A stretch of DNA of 64,000 nt, taken from contig NZ_SDVA01000011.1 of the NCBI RefSeq assembly GCF_004153545.1, forward strand, positions 1 to 64,000, read 5' to 3'. A model generated the notes under the pieces. That model saw only the letters and a list, made by a program, of their open reading frames with translations. It did no database searches and was not told the DNA's origin. Positions 25,505-34,349 of this stretch are shown here, one piece after another. The translations under genes and the position numbers were made by a program. The stretch comes from Serinicoccus sediminis (GTDB taxonomy: Bacteria > Actinomycetota > Actinomycetes > Actinomycetales > Dermatophilaceae). Positions within the stretch are counted from its first letter, which is position 1; the number at the start of each line of letters is the position of its first letter.

Positions 25505-26713
25505 TCACCGCAGGAAGGAGGCGACGAGGTCCTCCCACAGCGAGGGGTTGGTGTTCCACTCCTGGCAGTGCCGCGCCTGCGGCCAGACGAAGGTCTGCAC
25601 CAGCCCGGGTCGACGCCGGGCCAGGTCCTGGGACGGGCCGAAGGGCACCGTGTCGTCGGTCGCGGAGTGGATGATGAACATCCGGTGGGTGACCTCCTCG
25701 GCCCGGTCGACCCAGTTGGTGGCCGCCACGTCCACCGGCTCGGCGATCCGGAGCAGGTGCCGGGACGCCCTGCTGCGCAGGAGGCTGCGGGCCAGCTGCT
25801 CCACGGGCCGGGGGATGAGGTGCAGGTCGGCCTGGTGGGCCAGCACCGAGCCCCAGTCGATGACCGGGCCGTTGAGCAGCACCCGGTGCACCCGGTGGGC
25901 GACGTCGGAACGGTTGAGCGCCTGCAGCACGAGCGCGCCCCCCATGGACCAGCCGACGAGGACGATCCGCCGGGCGCCGTGCGCGAGGGCGTAGCGCAGC
26001 GCGGCGTCGATGTCGCGCCACTCCGACAGGCCCAGGCTGTAGCGGCCGTCCGACGAGGGCGGTGCGCCGATGTCGTTGCGGTACATCGGGATCAGGCAGG
26101 TGTAGCCCAGCCGGTGCAGCACCGGGACGGCGCGCAGGGTCTCCCCACGCTGCGCGCTACGACCGTGCACGAGGACGGCCCAGTCGTCCTGGTGGGCCAC
26201 GGCCCCGGGCGACCCGGGCACCCGCCAGGCCGGCAGGTCCCCCACGTCGGAGGTGACGAGGACGTCCTCGTGCTCCAGCCCCAGTGCGCTGCCGGGGTCG
26301 CCGCAGTAGAAGTACTTGTTCCAGCGGGCCGGGCCCGGCCCCAGGTCGCCGGCGTCCACCCCGAGCAGCTCCCGGGTCACGACCATCTGCCGACGCGACC
26401 CCTTGCTGCCGCCCTCCTCGTGCGCCGGCTCGACGACCTCGCCCACGCGCGCGTGCCCGGCACCGCCGTCGAGCCACAGGCCGTAGCGGCCCGAGGAGGT
26501 CGTCTGCGGGTCCGCGCGCAGCGTGACGGTGCCGGCGTCCGGGTCGGCCGAGACGACGGTGACGTCGTCCTTCTTCTCGTGCTCGGGGGTGATGATGCGG
26601 TGCGCGAAGTAGGTTGCCGTGCCCATCGAGACGGCCCCGCCGAGCGCGGCTCCCCCGGCGACCGCCGTGCCGACCGCGGCGGCCCGGCCGGCCGCGGTCA
26701 TCCTCGTGGTCAC
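25505..26713 (-). CDS. membrane-anchored alpha/beta hydrolase
   Basis: 402 residues from the GTG at 26711-26713, which overlaps the ligC stop (GTGA). An N-terminal hydrophobic segment (AAAVGTAVAGGAALGGAVSMG) suggests a signal anchor. The hydrolase fold has VLVHGRSAQRGETLRA, the nucleophile elbow GWSMGG near 272, an Asp in HSATDDTVPFG and a His in ARHCQEWN near the end. The substrate is unknown. The middle part (~60-140) before the fold is extra. Confidence 0.8.
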   Translation of the reverse strand: MTTRMTAAGRAAAVGTAVAGGAALGGAVSMGTATYFAHRIITPEHEKKDDVTVVSADPDAGTVTLRADPQTTSSGRYGLWLDGGAGHARVGEVVEPAHEEGGSKGSRRQMVVTRELLGVDAGDLGPGPARWNKYFYCGDPGSALGLEHEDVLVTSDVGDLPAWRVPGSPGAVAHQDDWAVLVHGRSAQRGETLRAVPVLHRLGYTCLIPMYRNDIGAPPSSDGRYSLGLSEWRDIDAALRYALAHGARRIVLVGWSMGGALVLQALNRSDVAHRVHRVLLNGPVIDWGSVLAHQADLHLIPRPVEQLARSLLRSRASRHLLRIAEPVDVAATNWVDRAEEVTHRMFIIHSATDDTVPFGPSQDLARRRPGLVQTFVWPQARHCQEWNTNPSLWEDLVASFLR

Positions 26714-27807
26714 GACCCGCCCCGCCCGGCGTCCGCGGTGACCGGGGCACCGAGCACGTCGTCGAGCGGGAAGTCGACCGGCTGGTCCAGCTGGTCGAAG
26801 GTGCAGCTCTCGGGGTCGCGGTCCTCGCGCCAGCGCACGAACTGCGCGGTGTGGCGGAACCGGTCGCCCTCGAGGTAGTCGTAGCGCACCTCGACGACCC
26901 GCTCGGGCCGCAGCGGGGTGAACGACAGGTCCTTGCCCGCGGCCCAGCGCGAGCCCTCGCTCTTGCGCGGGGTGTCGGCCTGCAGCTGCCCCGCCCAGTC
27001 CCACGGGTGACCCTCGAAGCCGGTCACCAGAGGCTGCAGCTCGGCGAACAGCTCGCGCCGTCGGGCCATCGGGAAGGACGAGCTGACCCCGACGTGGGCC
27101 AGCCGCCCGGCCTCGGTGTAGATCCCCAGCAGGAGCGAGCCGATGGCCTCGTCGCTGCTCTTGTGCGTGCGGTAGCCCGCGACCACGCAGTCAGCGGTCC
27201 GGGTGTGCTTGAGCTTGGTGAGCACCCGCTTGTTCTGCTGGTAGGTCTGCTCCGGGTCCTTGCCGATGATGCCGTCCAGCCCGGCCCCCTCGAAGTCGAC
27301 GAACCACCGCATGGCCAGGTCGAGGTCGTCGGTGAGCGGCGAGCGGTGCACCGACCCCGCGCTCGCGGCGGGCAGCACGGACTCCAGGCGGGCGCGCCGC
27401 TCGCGGAACGGCATACCGGTGAGGTCGTCGTCTCCCAGCGCGAGCAGGTCGAAGGCGACGAAGGCCGCCGGCGTCGCCTCGCTCAGCATCCGGACCCGGG
27501 AGTCGGCCGGGTGGATCCGCTGGCTCAGCGCCTCGAAGTCGAGGCGCTGCCCGCCCGGCGAGGCGAGCACGATCTCCCCGTCGACCACGCACCGCTCCGG
27601 CAGCTCGGCACGGACCGCCTCGACCAGCTCGGGGAAGTAGCGGGTCATCGGTTTCTCGTTGCGCGAGCCCAGCTCGACCTCGTCGCCGTCGCGGAAGACG
27701 ATCGACCGGAAGCCGTCCCACTTCGGGTCGTAGAGCCACCCCGGCGGCAGCGTCGCGGCGGGCTTGGCGAGCATCGGCTTGACCGGGGGCATGACGGGCA
27801 GGTCCAC
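26710..27807 (-). CDS. ligC: ATP-dependent DNA ligase, LigC type
   Basis: 365 residues. Nucleotidyltransferase motif I KWDGFR with the adenylated Lys near 29; VVDGEIV near 74; DLLALGDDDL near 121; DGIIGKD near 181; KLKHTRTADCVV near 200. An OB-fold follows (SFPMARRRELFAEL, TPLRPERVVEVRYDYLEGDRFRHTAQFVRWREDRDP). Such ligases act with LigD-type polymerases in end joining or base-excision repair. GTG start at 27807; an ATG five codons in is possible. The LigD polymerase gene is 1.4 kb away beyond manA; no Ku gene is in the window. Confidence 0.92.
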   Translation of the reverse strand: MDLPVMPPVKPMLAKPAATLPPGWLYDPKWDGFRSIVFRDGDEVELGSRNEKPMTRYFPELVEAVRAELPERCVVDGEIVLASPGGQRLDFEALSQRIHPADSRVRMLSEATPAAFVAFDLLALGDDDLTGMPFRERRARLESVLPAASAGSVHRSPLTDDLDLAMRWFVDFEGAGLDGIIGKDPEQTYQQNKRVLTKLKHTRTADCVVAGYRTHKSSDEAIGSLLLGIYTEAGRLAHVGVSSSFPMARRRELFAELQPLVTGFEGHPWDWAGQLQADTPRKSEGSRWAAGKDLSFTPLRPERVVEVRYDYLEGDRFRHTAQFVRWREDRDPESCTFDQLDQPVDFPLDDVLGAPVTADAGRGGS

Positions 27808-27895
27808 AGCGCCAGTCTGCCCGATCGCACCGACGGACGTGAGGTATGGCCCGCGTCACCCGTCCCCCGTCACCGCACCTCAGTAGGGTGGCCCG

Positions 27896-29107
27896 GTGAG
27901 CGGGACGGTGCGGATCGACGGGGTGGTGCGGGACTACGCCTGGGGGCGTCCGGGGGGCATCTCCACAGCCCGGGGCCGGGCGCCCGGTGCGGGACCGGAG
28001 GCCGAGCTGTGGCTGGGCGCGCACCCCGCTGCTCCCAGCCCGGTCGTCCCGGCGGGCGCGCCGTGGCCCGACCTCGGGGCCTGGCAGACCCGGACCGGGG
28101 CCGAGCTCCCGTTCCTCATGAAGCTCATCGCCGCCGGCGCGCCGCTGTCGCTGCAGGCCCACCCCGACGACGCCCAGGCACGGGCGGGGTACGAGCGGGA
28201 GGAGGCCGCCGGGATCCCGCGGGACGCTCCGGACCGCAGCTACCGCGACCCGCACGCCAAGCCCGAGGTGCTGCTGGCCGTGGAGGACGGCTTCGACGCG
28301 CTCTGCGGCTTCCGGCCGGTGCGGGAGACCCTCGCGCTGCTGGACCGCCTCGCCGACCGGTCACCCGGTCCGGCGGTCGACCGGTGGCGCTCGCTGCTCG
28401 CCGAGGCCCCCGACGAGGCGGCCGGGACCCGCGCGGCCCTCGGGTGGCTGCTCTCCGGCGCCGACGCCGTCACCGGGCTGGTCGGTCAGATGACGTCGGC
28501 GGCGCTCGACGAGGAGGACGGCGCGCTCGCGCGGACGCTGCACACCCACCACCCCGGCGACCCGGGCATCGCGGTCGCGCTCATGCTCAACCGGGTCCGC
28601 CTGGCGGCGGGGCAGGCCCTGTGGCTCGCGCCCGGCACGATCCACGCCTACCTCGGCGGCCTCGGCGTCGAGGTCATGGGGCCGAGCGACAACGTCCTGC
28701 GCGGCGGGCTCAGCGGCAAGCACGTCGACACCCCCGAGCTGCTGCGCATCCTCGACACCACGCCCGGCGCGCCGCCCCTGCTGACGCCCGTCGACCTCGC
28801 CCCGGGCGCGCGGGCCTACCGTCCGGGCACCCGGCCCGGTGGTGCCGGTGTCCGCTGGCAGCTGCTCGAGCTGACCGGACCGGCCGCGGTGGCGGCGGGG
28901 AGCCCGACGGTCGCGCTGGTGCTGGACGGGGAGTTCACGCTCCGGCAGTCGGACCCCCACGCCCAGGACGCCGCACCGCCGCAGGACGCCCCCGCCCCGG
29001 ACGCCGAGCTGAGGCTGGCCCGCGGCGAGGCAGGCTTCGTAGACCGGCCCGGCCGCATCACGGTGGAGGGCACGGGACGGCTCTACCTCGCGACGACCGT
29101 CGCCTGA
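27896..29107 (+). CDS. manA: mannose-6-phosphate isomerase, class I
   Basis: 403 residues from the GTG at 27896. Type I PMI features: YAWG near 15, PFLMKLIAAGAPLSLQAHPDDAQA (metal His), a YRDPHAKPEVLLAV segment (metal Glu and His), and GTIHAYLGGLGVEVMGPSDNVLRGGLSGKHVD (metal His, catalytic Arg). It interconverts fructose-6-P and mannose-6-P and feeds GDP-mannose for glycan synthesis, which fits the polysaccharide genes after 51 kb. It converges with the LigD-polymerase gene; stem-loop-like repeats lie in the 90-bp gap. Confidence 0.93.
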   Translation: MSGTVRIDGVVRDYAWGRPGGISTARGRAPGAGPEAELWLGAHPAAPSPVVPAGAPWPDLGAWQTRTGAELPFLMKLIAAGAPLSLQAHPDDAQARAGYEREEAAGIPRDAPDRSYRDPHAKPEVLLAVEDGFDALCGFRPVRETLALLDRLADRSPGPAVDRWRSLLAEAPDEAAGTRAALGWLLSGADAVTGLVGQMTSAALDEEDGALARTLHTHHPGDPGIAVALMLNRVRLAAGQALWLAPGTIHAYLGGLGVEVMGPSDNVLRGGLSGKHVDTPELLRILDTTPGAPPLLTPVDLAPGARAYRPGTRPGGAGVRWQLLELTGPAAVAAGSPTVALVLDGEFTLRQSDPHAQDAAPPQDAPAPDAELRLARGEAGFVDRPGRITVEGTGRLYLATTVA

Positions 29108-29197
29108 CCGCCCCCTCGCAGAACGTCCCGTGGGAGTCGGACACGGTCCCGACATCCACGGGACCTCCTGGACCCGGGTGACGTGGACAGGCCGCGC

Positions 29198-30274
29198 TCA
29201 GGCCTGGTCGACCCGGTTGCCGTCCTCGTCCCAGTGCGCGGCGACCTTCTTGGAGGGCTGCACCCGCGGCGGCTCCCCCGGCATCTTGGGGTGGTCGGGC
29301 GGGAAGTTCAGCTCCCCCAGCCCCCGCTCCAGGTCGGCCTCCCACAGGGCGTAGGCCCCGTCGACCGACCCCGGCGAGGCGTGCAGGTCGGCCCAGGCGT
29401 CCCCGTGCTCGGCGAGGAAGCCCGGGACGGTGTGCACGGTGAGCTCGCGCGGGTCCACCTCGCCGAGCTGCTCCCACGTCACCGGCACGGAGACCGGCGC
29501 CCCGGGCAGGATCCGGGTGCTCCACGCGGCGGCCAGGGTGCGGTCCCGGGTGGCCTGGTTGAAGTCGACGAAGATCCGCTCGCCGCGCTCCTCCTTCCAC
29601 CACGCCGTCGTCACCAGGTCGGGCCGGCGGCGTTCCAGCTCGCGGGCCAGGCCGATGACCGCGTGCCGGACCTCGAGGAACTCCAGCCGCGGCTCGATCG
29701 AGGCGAAGACGTGCACGCCCCGGTTGCCGGTCGTCTTGACGAAGGGCGTCAGCCCGGCCTCGGTCATCACCTCGCGCAGCGCCCTCGCCGCCTCGACGAC
29801 GTCGGCGAACGCCCGCCCCGGCTGCGGGTCGAGGTCGATCCGCAGCTCGTCGGGGTGGTCGTTGTCGCCCGAGCGCACCGGCCAGGGGTGCCAGGTGATC
29901 GTGCCCATCTGCGCGGTCCACAGCAGGGTCGCGAGGTCGCCGTCGTCGATGACGAGCTGCGGGTGGCTGCGGCCCGAGGGGTAGGTGCAGACCGTCGTCC
30001 GCGACCACTCCGGCACCCCCTTGGGCGGGTTCTTGGAGTAGAACTCCTCGCCCTCGATGCCCCCGCGGACGCGCTGCAGGGACACCGGCCGGTCGCCGAG
30101 GGCGCGCAGCATCGGTCCCGCGACCGCCCTCAGGTATGCCGCGAGGTCGGCCTTGGTGATGGCGGCGCCGTGCTCGGTGGCCGGCCAGACGACCTTGTCG
30201 GGGCTGGACAGCCGCACGTCACGGTCCTCGCCGTCGGGCCCCGGTGCGGTGAGCGTCTGCGCGTCTGCGGGCAT
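29198..30274 (-). CDS. LigD-type polymerase (primase-polymerase domain, stand-alone)
   Basis: 358 residues. Features of the LigD PolDom family: LSSPDKVVWPATEHGAAITKADLAAYL near 22-48, VSLQRVRGG, FYSKNPPKGVPEW, ELRIDLDPQPG near 143-153 with the metal Asp pair, TTGNRGVHVF near 179-188, and VFVDFNQATRDRT-like sequence near 230. It adds nucleotides to broken ends in bacterial non-homologous end joining. Here the polymerase is separate from the ligase, as in actinobacteria with split LigD parts. ATG at 30274. Confidence 0.92.
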   Translation of the reverse strand: MPADAQTLTAPGPDGEDRDVRLSSPDKVVWPATEHGAAITKADLAAYLRAVAGPMLRALGDRPVSLQRVRGGIEGEEFYSKNPPKGVPEWSRTTVCTYPSGRSHPQLVIDDGDLATLLWTAQMGTITWHPWPVRSGDNDHPDELRIDLDPQPGRAFADVVEAARALREVMTEAGLTPFVKTTGNRGVHVFASIEPRLEFLEVRHAVIGLARELERRRPDLVTTAWWKEERGERIFVDFNQATRDRTLAAAWSTRILPGAPVSVPVTWEQLGEVDPRELTVHTVPGFLAEHGDAWADLHASPGSVDGAYALWEADLERGLGELNFPPDHPKMPGEPPRVQPSKKVAAHWDEDGNRVDQA

Positions 30275-30342
30275 GACGACAACCTAGCGGCACCCACCGA
30301 CCTGCCCGGAAGCAATCGACCCCTCACGTCGTTGTCACCGGC

Positions 30343-30795
30343 ATGAACCACCACAGCACGCCTGCCACCGACGCCACGAAGCCCGACGCCAAGGCATACC
30401 GGACGACCCGGTCCGAGGCGGAGTGGCGCGACCAGCTCAGCCCGGAGGAGTATGCGGTGCTGCGCGAGTCGGGCACCGAGCGCCCGTTCGTCGGTGAGTA
30501 CACCAACACCACGACCGAGGGCGTCTACGCCTGCCGCGCCTGCGGCGCCGAGCTGTTCCGCAGCGAGACGAAGTTCGAGAGCCACTGCGGGTGGCCCAGC
30601 TTCTACTCCCCGCTCGCCGAGGACCGGGTGGAGTACGTGAAGGACGACTCGCTGGGCCGCACCCGCACCGAGGTGCGCTGCGCGTCCTGCGGGTCCCACC
30701 TGGGCCACGTCTTCGAGGGCGAGGGCTACGACACCCCCACCGACCAGCGGTTCTGCATGAACAGCATCGCGATGACGCTGCAGCCCAAGGCCTGA
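30343..30795 (+). CDS. msrB: peptide-methionine (R)-S-oxide reductase MsrB
   Basis: 150 residues. GVYACRACGAELF and VRCASCGSHLGHVF give the two zinc CxxC pairs; HCGWPSFY and RFCMNSIAM hold the catalytic His and Cys. It reduces methionine-R-sulfoxide using thioredoxin. Slightly longer than usual because of a hydrophilic N-terminal tail of about 18 residues. ATG at 30343. Confidence 0.96.
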   Translation: MNHHSTPATDATKPDAKAYRTTRSEAEWRDQLSPEEYAVLRESGTERPFVGEYTNTTTEGVYACRACGAELFRSETKFESHCGWPSFYSPLAEDRVEYVKDDSLGRTRTEVRCASCGSHLGHVFEGEGYDTPTDQRFCMNSIAMTLQPKA

Positions 30796-30811
30796 GCAGC
30801 CCCACGTCGGA

Positions 30812-30839
30812 CCGCCCGCGGCGCACCCGCCGCGGGCGG
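30812..30839. terminator. bidirectional hairpin between msrB and hemQ
   Basis: Perfect 11-bp GC-rich stem (30812-30822 with 30829-30839) and a 6-base loop between converging genes. There is no T-run on either side, so termination is probable rather than certain. Confidence 0.55.
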
Positions 30840-30865
30840 CGGCATACCTGCTCCCGGTCGTCGGC

Positions 30866-31579
30866 TCAGGGCAGGCCGGCGACGAGCTCGGGCAGCTCCA
30901 CCCGCGGTCCGGTGTAGAACGGCACCTCCTCGCGCACGTGCAGGCGCGCCTCGGTGTTGCGCAGCTCGCGCATGAGGTCGACGATGCGGTGCAGCTCGTC
31001 GGCCTCGAACGCCAGCAGGAACTCGTAGTCCCCGAGGGCGAAGCTCGCGAGCGTGTTGGCCAGGACGTCCTTGTAGTCCCGCGCCGCCTCGCCGTGCTCG
31101 CGCAGCATGCGCGAGCGGTCACCGGCGTCCATGACGTACCAGTCGTAGGACCGGACGAACGGGTAGACGCACAGGTAGCCCTTCGCGTCGTGCCCCGACA
31201 GGAACGCCGGCACGTGGCCGCGGTTGAACTCCGCCGGCCGGTGGATCGCGACGTTGCTCCACACCGGCTCGAGGTGCTGCCCGAGCGCGGTCTGCCGCAG
31301 CTGCTGGTAGGCCCGCTGCACGGTCTCGACCCGCTCGGCGTGCCACCAGACCATGAAGTCCGCGTCGGCCCGCAGGGCCGACACGTCGTAGACCCCGCGC
31401 ACGACCAGGCCCTCCGCCTCGAGCGTCCGGAACAGCTCGTCGACCTCGGTCGTCAGGGCGGCCCGCGCCTTGCCCTGCGGCAGCGGCGTCGCGACGCGGA
31501 AGACGGAGTAGGCGGCGTAGCGGATCGAGGCGTTGATCTCCTCGGCCTGCTCGGCGGTGGGGTGGGAGTAGTCGGCCAT
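30866..31579 (-). CDS. hemQ: coproheme decarboxylase HemQ/ChdC
   Basis: 237 residues from the ATG at 31577-31579. Chlorite-dismutase-family fold: YSVFRVATPL near 21, ADFMVWWHAERVETVQ near 66, FVRSYDWYVMDAGDRSRMLREHGEAARDY near 130-158 with the catalytic Tyr and proximal His, and FLLAFEADELHRIVDLM. It performs the final oxidative decarboxylation of coproheme to haem b in the coproporphyrin route. It starts 5 bases after cgoX ends, forming an operon. Confidence 0.93.
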   Translation of the reverse strand: MADYSHPTAEQAEEINASIRYAAYSVFRVATPLPQGKARAALTTEVDELFRTLEAEGLVVRGVYDVSALRADADFMVWWHAERVETVQRAYQQLRQTALGQHLEPVWSNVAIHRPAEFNRGHVPAFLSGHDAKGYLCVYPFVRSYDWYVMDAGDRSRMLREHGEAARDYKDVLANTLASFALGDYEFLLAFEADELHRIVDLMRELRNTEARLHVREEVPFYTGPRVELPELVAGLP

Positions 31580-31584
31580 ACCCC

Positions 31585-33015
31585 TTATTGTCCCTGGCCC
31601 AGGTCGGCCACGGCACGGCGGGCCGAGGCGATGCACGCGGGGATCCCCACCCCGTCGTAGGTCGCCCCGCACACCGCGAGACCGGGGACCCGGGCGACGT
31701 CGGCGCGGACCCGGTCGACGAGGTCGATGTGGCCGACGGCGTACTGCGGCAGCGCCCCGCCCCAGCGCTGCACGTGCGCGTCCGACGGTCGGGGCAGCGG
31801 CCGGCCCAGCGCCTCCCCCAGGTCCGCCAGCGCCACCTGAACCAGCTCCGCGTCGGGGCGCTGCAGCGTCGCCTCCTCGCGGTGCCGGCCGATCGAGGCG
31901 CGCAGGTAGACCACGTCACCGCCGCCGTCCCCGGCTCCCCGGCCCAGGTCGCCCACCCACGCCCACTTGGTGGCGCTGAAGGTCGCGGCCTTGATGGTGC
32001 GTCCGTCGACCGGCGGCACGAGGATCCCCGACCCGTCCAGCCGGCCCAGCGCCGCCGCGTCGAGGGCGAGGGTGAGCACGGCCGTGGAGGCCGTCTCCAC
32101 CCCGGCCAGCGCCCGGGACGCCTCGGGCGCCGCGTCGGCGAGAAGGCGTGCGGCGGGTGCGGGCGGCAGGGCGAGGACCACCCGGTCGGCGCGGTATGCC
32201 GTGGGGCTCGGCCGCGGGCCGGTCACCACCTCGAAGCCCCCGTCGGGCAGCCGGCGCAGCTCGCGCGCGACCACCCCGGTCTCGACCCGCACCCCCGCGT
32301 CCGAGAGCAGCTCGGCCAGGGCGCGCGGCCAGCGGTGCAGCCCGCCCCTCACCCCCGCGAAGACCGGCGCGGCCGCCGACGACTGGGTGCCGTCGGTCGC
32401 GGCAGGGAGCAGGCGGGACGCGGCGTCCTGCAGCCGCTGCCCGTCCTGGGCGGCGCGGAGCAGCGCCGGCAGCGCCGCGCGGGCCGAGAGCAGCCGCGCG
32501 TGGCCGGCGTAGACACCGCCCAGGAGCGGCTCGACCAGCCGCTCGGTCACGGCCGGGCCCATCCGTGAGCTCACCAGCTCCCCCACGGAGACGTCCTGCT
32601 CCTCGAGCGGCTCGACCACCTCGGCGAGGGCCCGGCCCACCTCCGGCCCGGTCAGCGGGCCGTCCAGCATCGTCGGGTCCGCCGGCACCCCCATCAGGGT
32701 GCGCCGCGGCAGCAGGTGGACGACCCCCCGGCTCCACACCTGCGCCCGCGCGCCGGTGGGGTGCACGACGTCGTCCCCGAGACCGGCGCGGGCCACGAGG
32801 TCGGTCCCCTCAGGGCGCCGGGCCAGCATGGCCTCGGCACCGGTGTCGACCAGCTGCCCGGCGACCTCCTCGCCGCGCAGCTTGCCCCCGACGCGGTCGG
32901 AGGCCTCCAGCACGACGACCTCGTCCCCGTCCCGGACGTGGCCCGCCTCGGTGAGCAGCGCCTGCGCCGCGGCGAGACCACTGATGCCACCGCCGATGAC
33001 CAGGGTTGACGTCAT
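31585..33015 (-). CDS. cgoX: coproporphyrinogen/protoporphyrinogen oxidase (CgoX/HemY type)
   Basis: 476 residues. FAD-binding GGGISGLAAAQAL near 8-20 and VVVLEASDRVGGKLR near 33-47, GAEAMLARRPEG near 58, and the FAD C-terminal motif GLAVCGATYDGVGIPACIASARRAV near 445-469. In actinobacteria this enzyme oxidises coproporphyrinogen III to coproporphyrin III. It overlaps nothing upstream; GGAGGT sits directly before the ATG at 33015, closer than usual. It is divergent from hemE and precedes hemQ. Confidence 0.92.
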   Translation of the reverse strand: MTSTLVIGGGISGLAAAQALLTEAGHVRDGDEVVVLEASDRVGGKLRGEEVAGQLVDTGAEAMLARRPEGTDLVARAGLGDDVVHPTGARAQVWSRGVVHLLPRRTLMGVPADPTMLDGPLTGPEVGRALAEVVEPLEEQDVSVGELVSSRMGPAVTERLVEPLLGGVYAGHARLLSARAALPALLRAAQDGQRLQDAASRLLPAATDGTQSSAAAPVFAGVRGGLHRWPRALAELLSDAGVRVETGVVARELRRLPDGGFEVVTGPRPSPTAYRADRVVLALPPAPAARLLADAAPEASRALAGVETASTAVLTLALDAAALGRLDGSGILVPPVDGRTIKAATFSATKWAWVGDLGRGAGDGGGDVVYLRASIGRHREEATLQRPDAELVQVALADLGEALGRPLPRPSDAHVQRWGGALPQYAVGHIDLVDRVRADVARVPGLAVCGATYDGVGIPACIASARRAVADLGQGQ

Positions 33016-33128
33016 ACCTCCAGCGTCTCACCCGCCCGAGGGTGATCCTGGGTCCGGGGGCACGGGCAGTGTCCCGGGCGACGCCCTTCGATGGCGGGCC
33101 GGCGCAGTCACCGTGGGAGGATGAGGGG

Positions 33129-34196
33129 GTGACCTCCCCCGCCTCGTCGACGCTCCACCCCGCCCCCGACCTGTCCGGCAGCACCCTCGTGCGGGCGGCC
33201 CGGCAGCAACCGGTGCCGCACACGCCGGTGTGGTTCATGCGGCAGGCCGGGCGCTCGCTGCCGGAGTACCGCGAGGTCCGCAAGGACGTCGCCATGCTCA
33301 CCTCCTGCCGCACCCCCGAGCTGGTCACCGAGATCACCCTGCAGCCGGTGCGCCGGCACGGCGTCGACGCGGCGATCTTCTTCAGCGACATCGTCGTCCC
33401 GCTGCAGGCGGTCGGCGTGGACGTCGACATCGTCGCCGGCACCGGGCCGGTCATCGCCGAGCCGATCCGGACCCGCGCCGACCTCGACCGGCTGCCCCAG
33501 CTCACCCCGGAGCACGTGCCCGACATCACCGAGTCCGTGCAGCTGCTCACCGCCGAGCTGGGCGACACCCCGCTCATCGGCTTCGCCGGGGCGCCGTTCA
33601 CCCTCGCGTCCTACCTCGTCGAGGGCGGACCGTCCAAGAACCACGAGCGCACCAAGGCGCTCATGCACGGCGACCCGCAGCTGTGGAGCGACCTGTGCGC
33701 CCGGCTGGCCCAGATCTCCGGGGCCTTCCTGCGCGTCCAGGCGCAGGCGGGTGCCAGCGCGGTGCAGCTCTTCGACTCCTGGGCAGGGCACCTCTCCCGG
33801 GCCGACTACCTGCGCCACGTGGAGCCGCACAGCCGCGCCGTGCTCGAGGGCGTCGCCGACCTGGGGGTGCCGCGCATCCACTTCGGCGTCGGCACCGGGG
33901 AGCTGCTCCCCGCCATGGCGGACGCCGGCGCGGACGTCATCGGGGTCGACTACCGGGTCAGCCTGCCCGACGCGGTCGAGCGGACCGGCGGCCGGTATGC
34001 CGTGCAGGGCAACCTCGACCCCGCGCTGCTCTTCGCCCCGTGGGAGGCGCTGGAGGCGCGGGTGCGCGAGATCGTCGAGGAGGGCAGGAGCGCCCCCGGG
34101 CACATCTTCAACCTCGGCCACGGGGTGCTGCCGCAGACCGACCCGACGGTGCTCACCCGGGTCGTGGAGCTGGTGCACGAGATCTCCGCGCGCTGA
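33129..34196 (+). CDS. hemE: uroporphyrinogen decarboxylase
   Basis: 355 residues from the GTG at 33129 with GGAGG upstream. PVWFMRQAGRSLPEYR near 25-40 (substrate Arg), AIFFSDIVVPLQAVG near 78-92 (catalytic Asp), FAGAPFTLASYLVEGG near 155-170, and FGVGTGELL and NLGHGVLPQTDP near the end. It makes coproporphyrinogen III for the divergent cgoX-hemQ pair. The in-frame opening further upstream to 33006 lies in the cgoX promoter region. Confidence 0.95.
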   Translation: MTSPASSTLHPAPDLSGSTLVRAARQQPVPHTPVWFMRQAGRSLPEYREVRKDVAMLTSCRTPELVTEITLQPVRRHGVDAAIFFSDIVVPLQAVGVDVDIVAGTGPVIAEPIRTRADLDRLPQLTPEHVPDITESVQLLTAELGDTPLIGFAGAPFTLASYLVEGGPSKNHERTKALMHGDPQLWSDLCARLAQISGAFLRVQAQAGASAVQLFDSWAGHLSRADYLRHVEPHSRAVLEGVADLGVPRIHFGVGTGELLPAMADAGADVIGVDYRVSLPDAVERTGGRYAVQGNLDPALLFAPWEALEARVREIVEEGRSAPGHIFNLGHGVLPQTDPTVLTRVVELVHEISAR

Positions 34197-34209
34197 GGCA
34201 CCCCTCCGC

Positions 34210-34326
34210 GGCGCCCGGTGGGGGCTGGGCCAACGATTCACGGCGCTCGGTGGGGGCTGGGCCAACCATTCACGACGCCCGGTGGGGGCTGGGCCAACCA
34301 TTCACGACGCCCGGTGGGGGTCTGGC
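34210..34326 (+). repeat. 32-bp tandem repeat array (family A, copy 1)
   Basis: Three full units starting at 34231, 34263 and 34295 plus a partial unit from 34210, with core CAACCATTCACGACGCCCGG followed by a G-rich spacer. The period is not a multiple of 3, so it is not a coding repeat. It lies between converging hemE and RNase D. The same unit forms a second array at 47143-47263. Confidence 0.9.
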
Positions 34327-34349
34327 GGCGGACCGTCAGGAGGGGACGG

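Noticed and set aside
24614-29181. Long plus-strand frames (754 and 855 codons) over ribD-like, hydrolase, ligC and manA
   Set aside because: Shadows of the minus-strand genes and, at the 3' end, of manA in a second frame. Low-complexity Arg/Pro/Gly sequence without domains.
34210-34326. Repeat-containing reading frames through the 32-bp arrays
   Set aside because: The 32-base unit rotates the reading frame each repeat and the putative peptides have no start signals.
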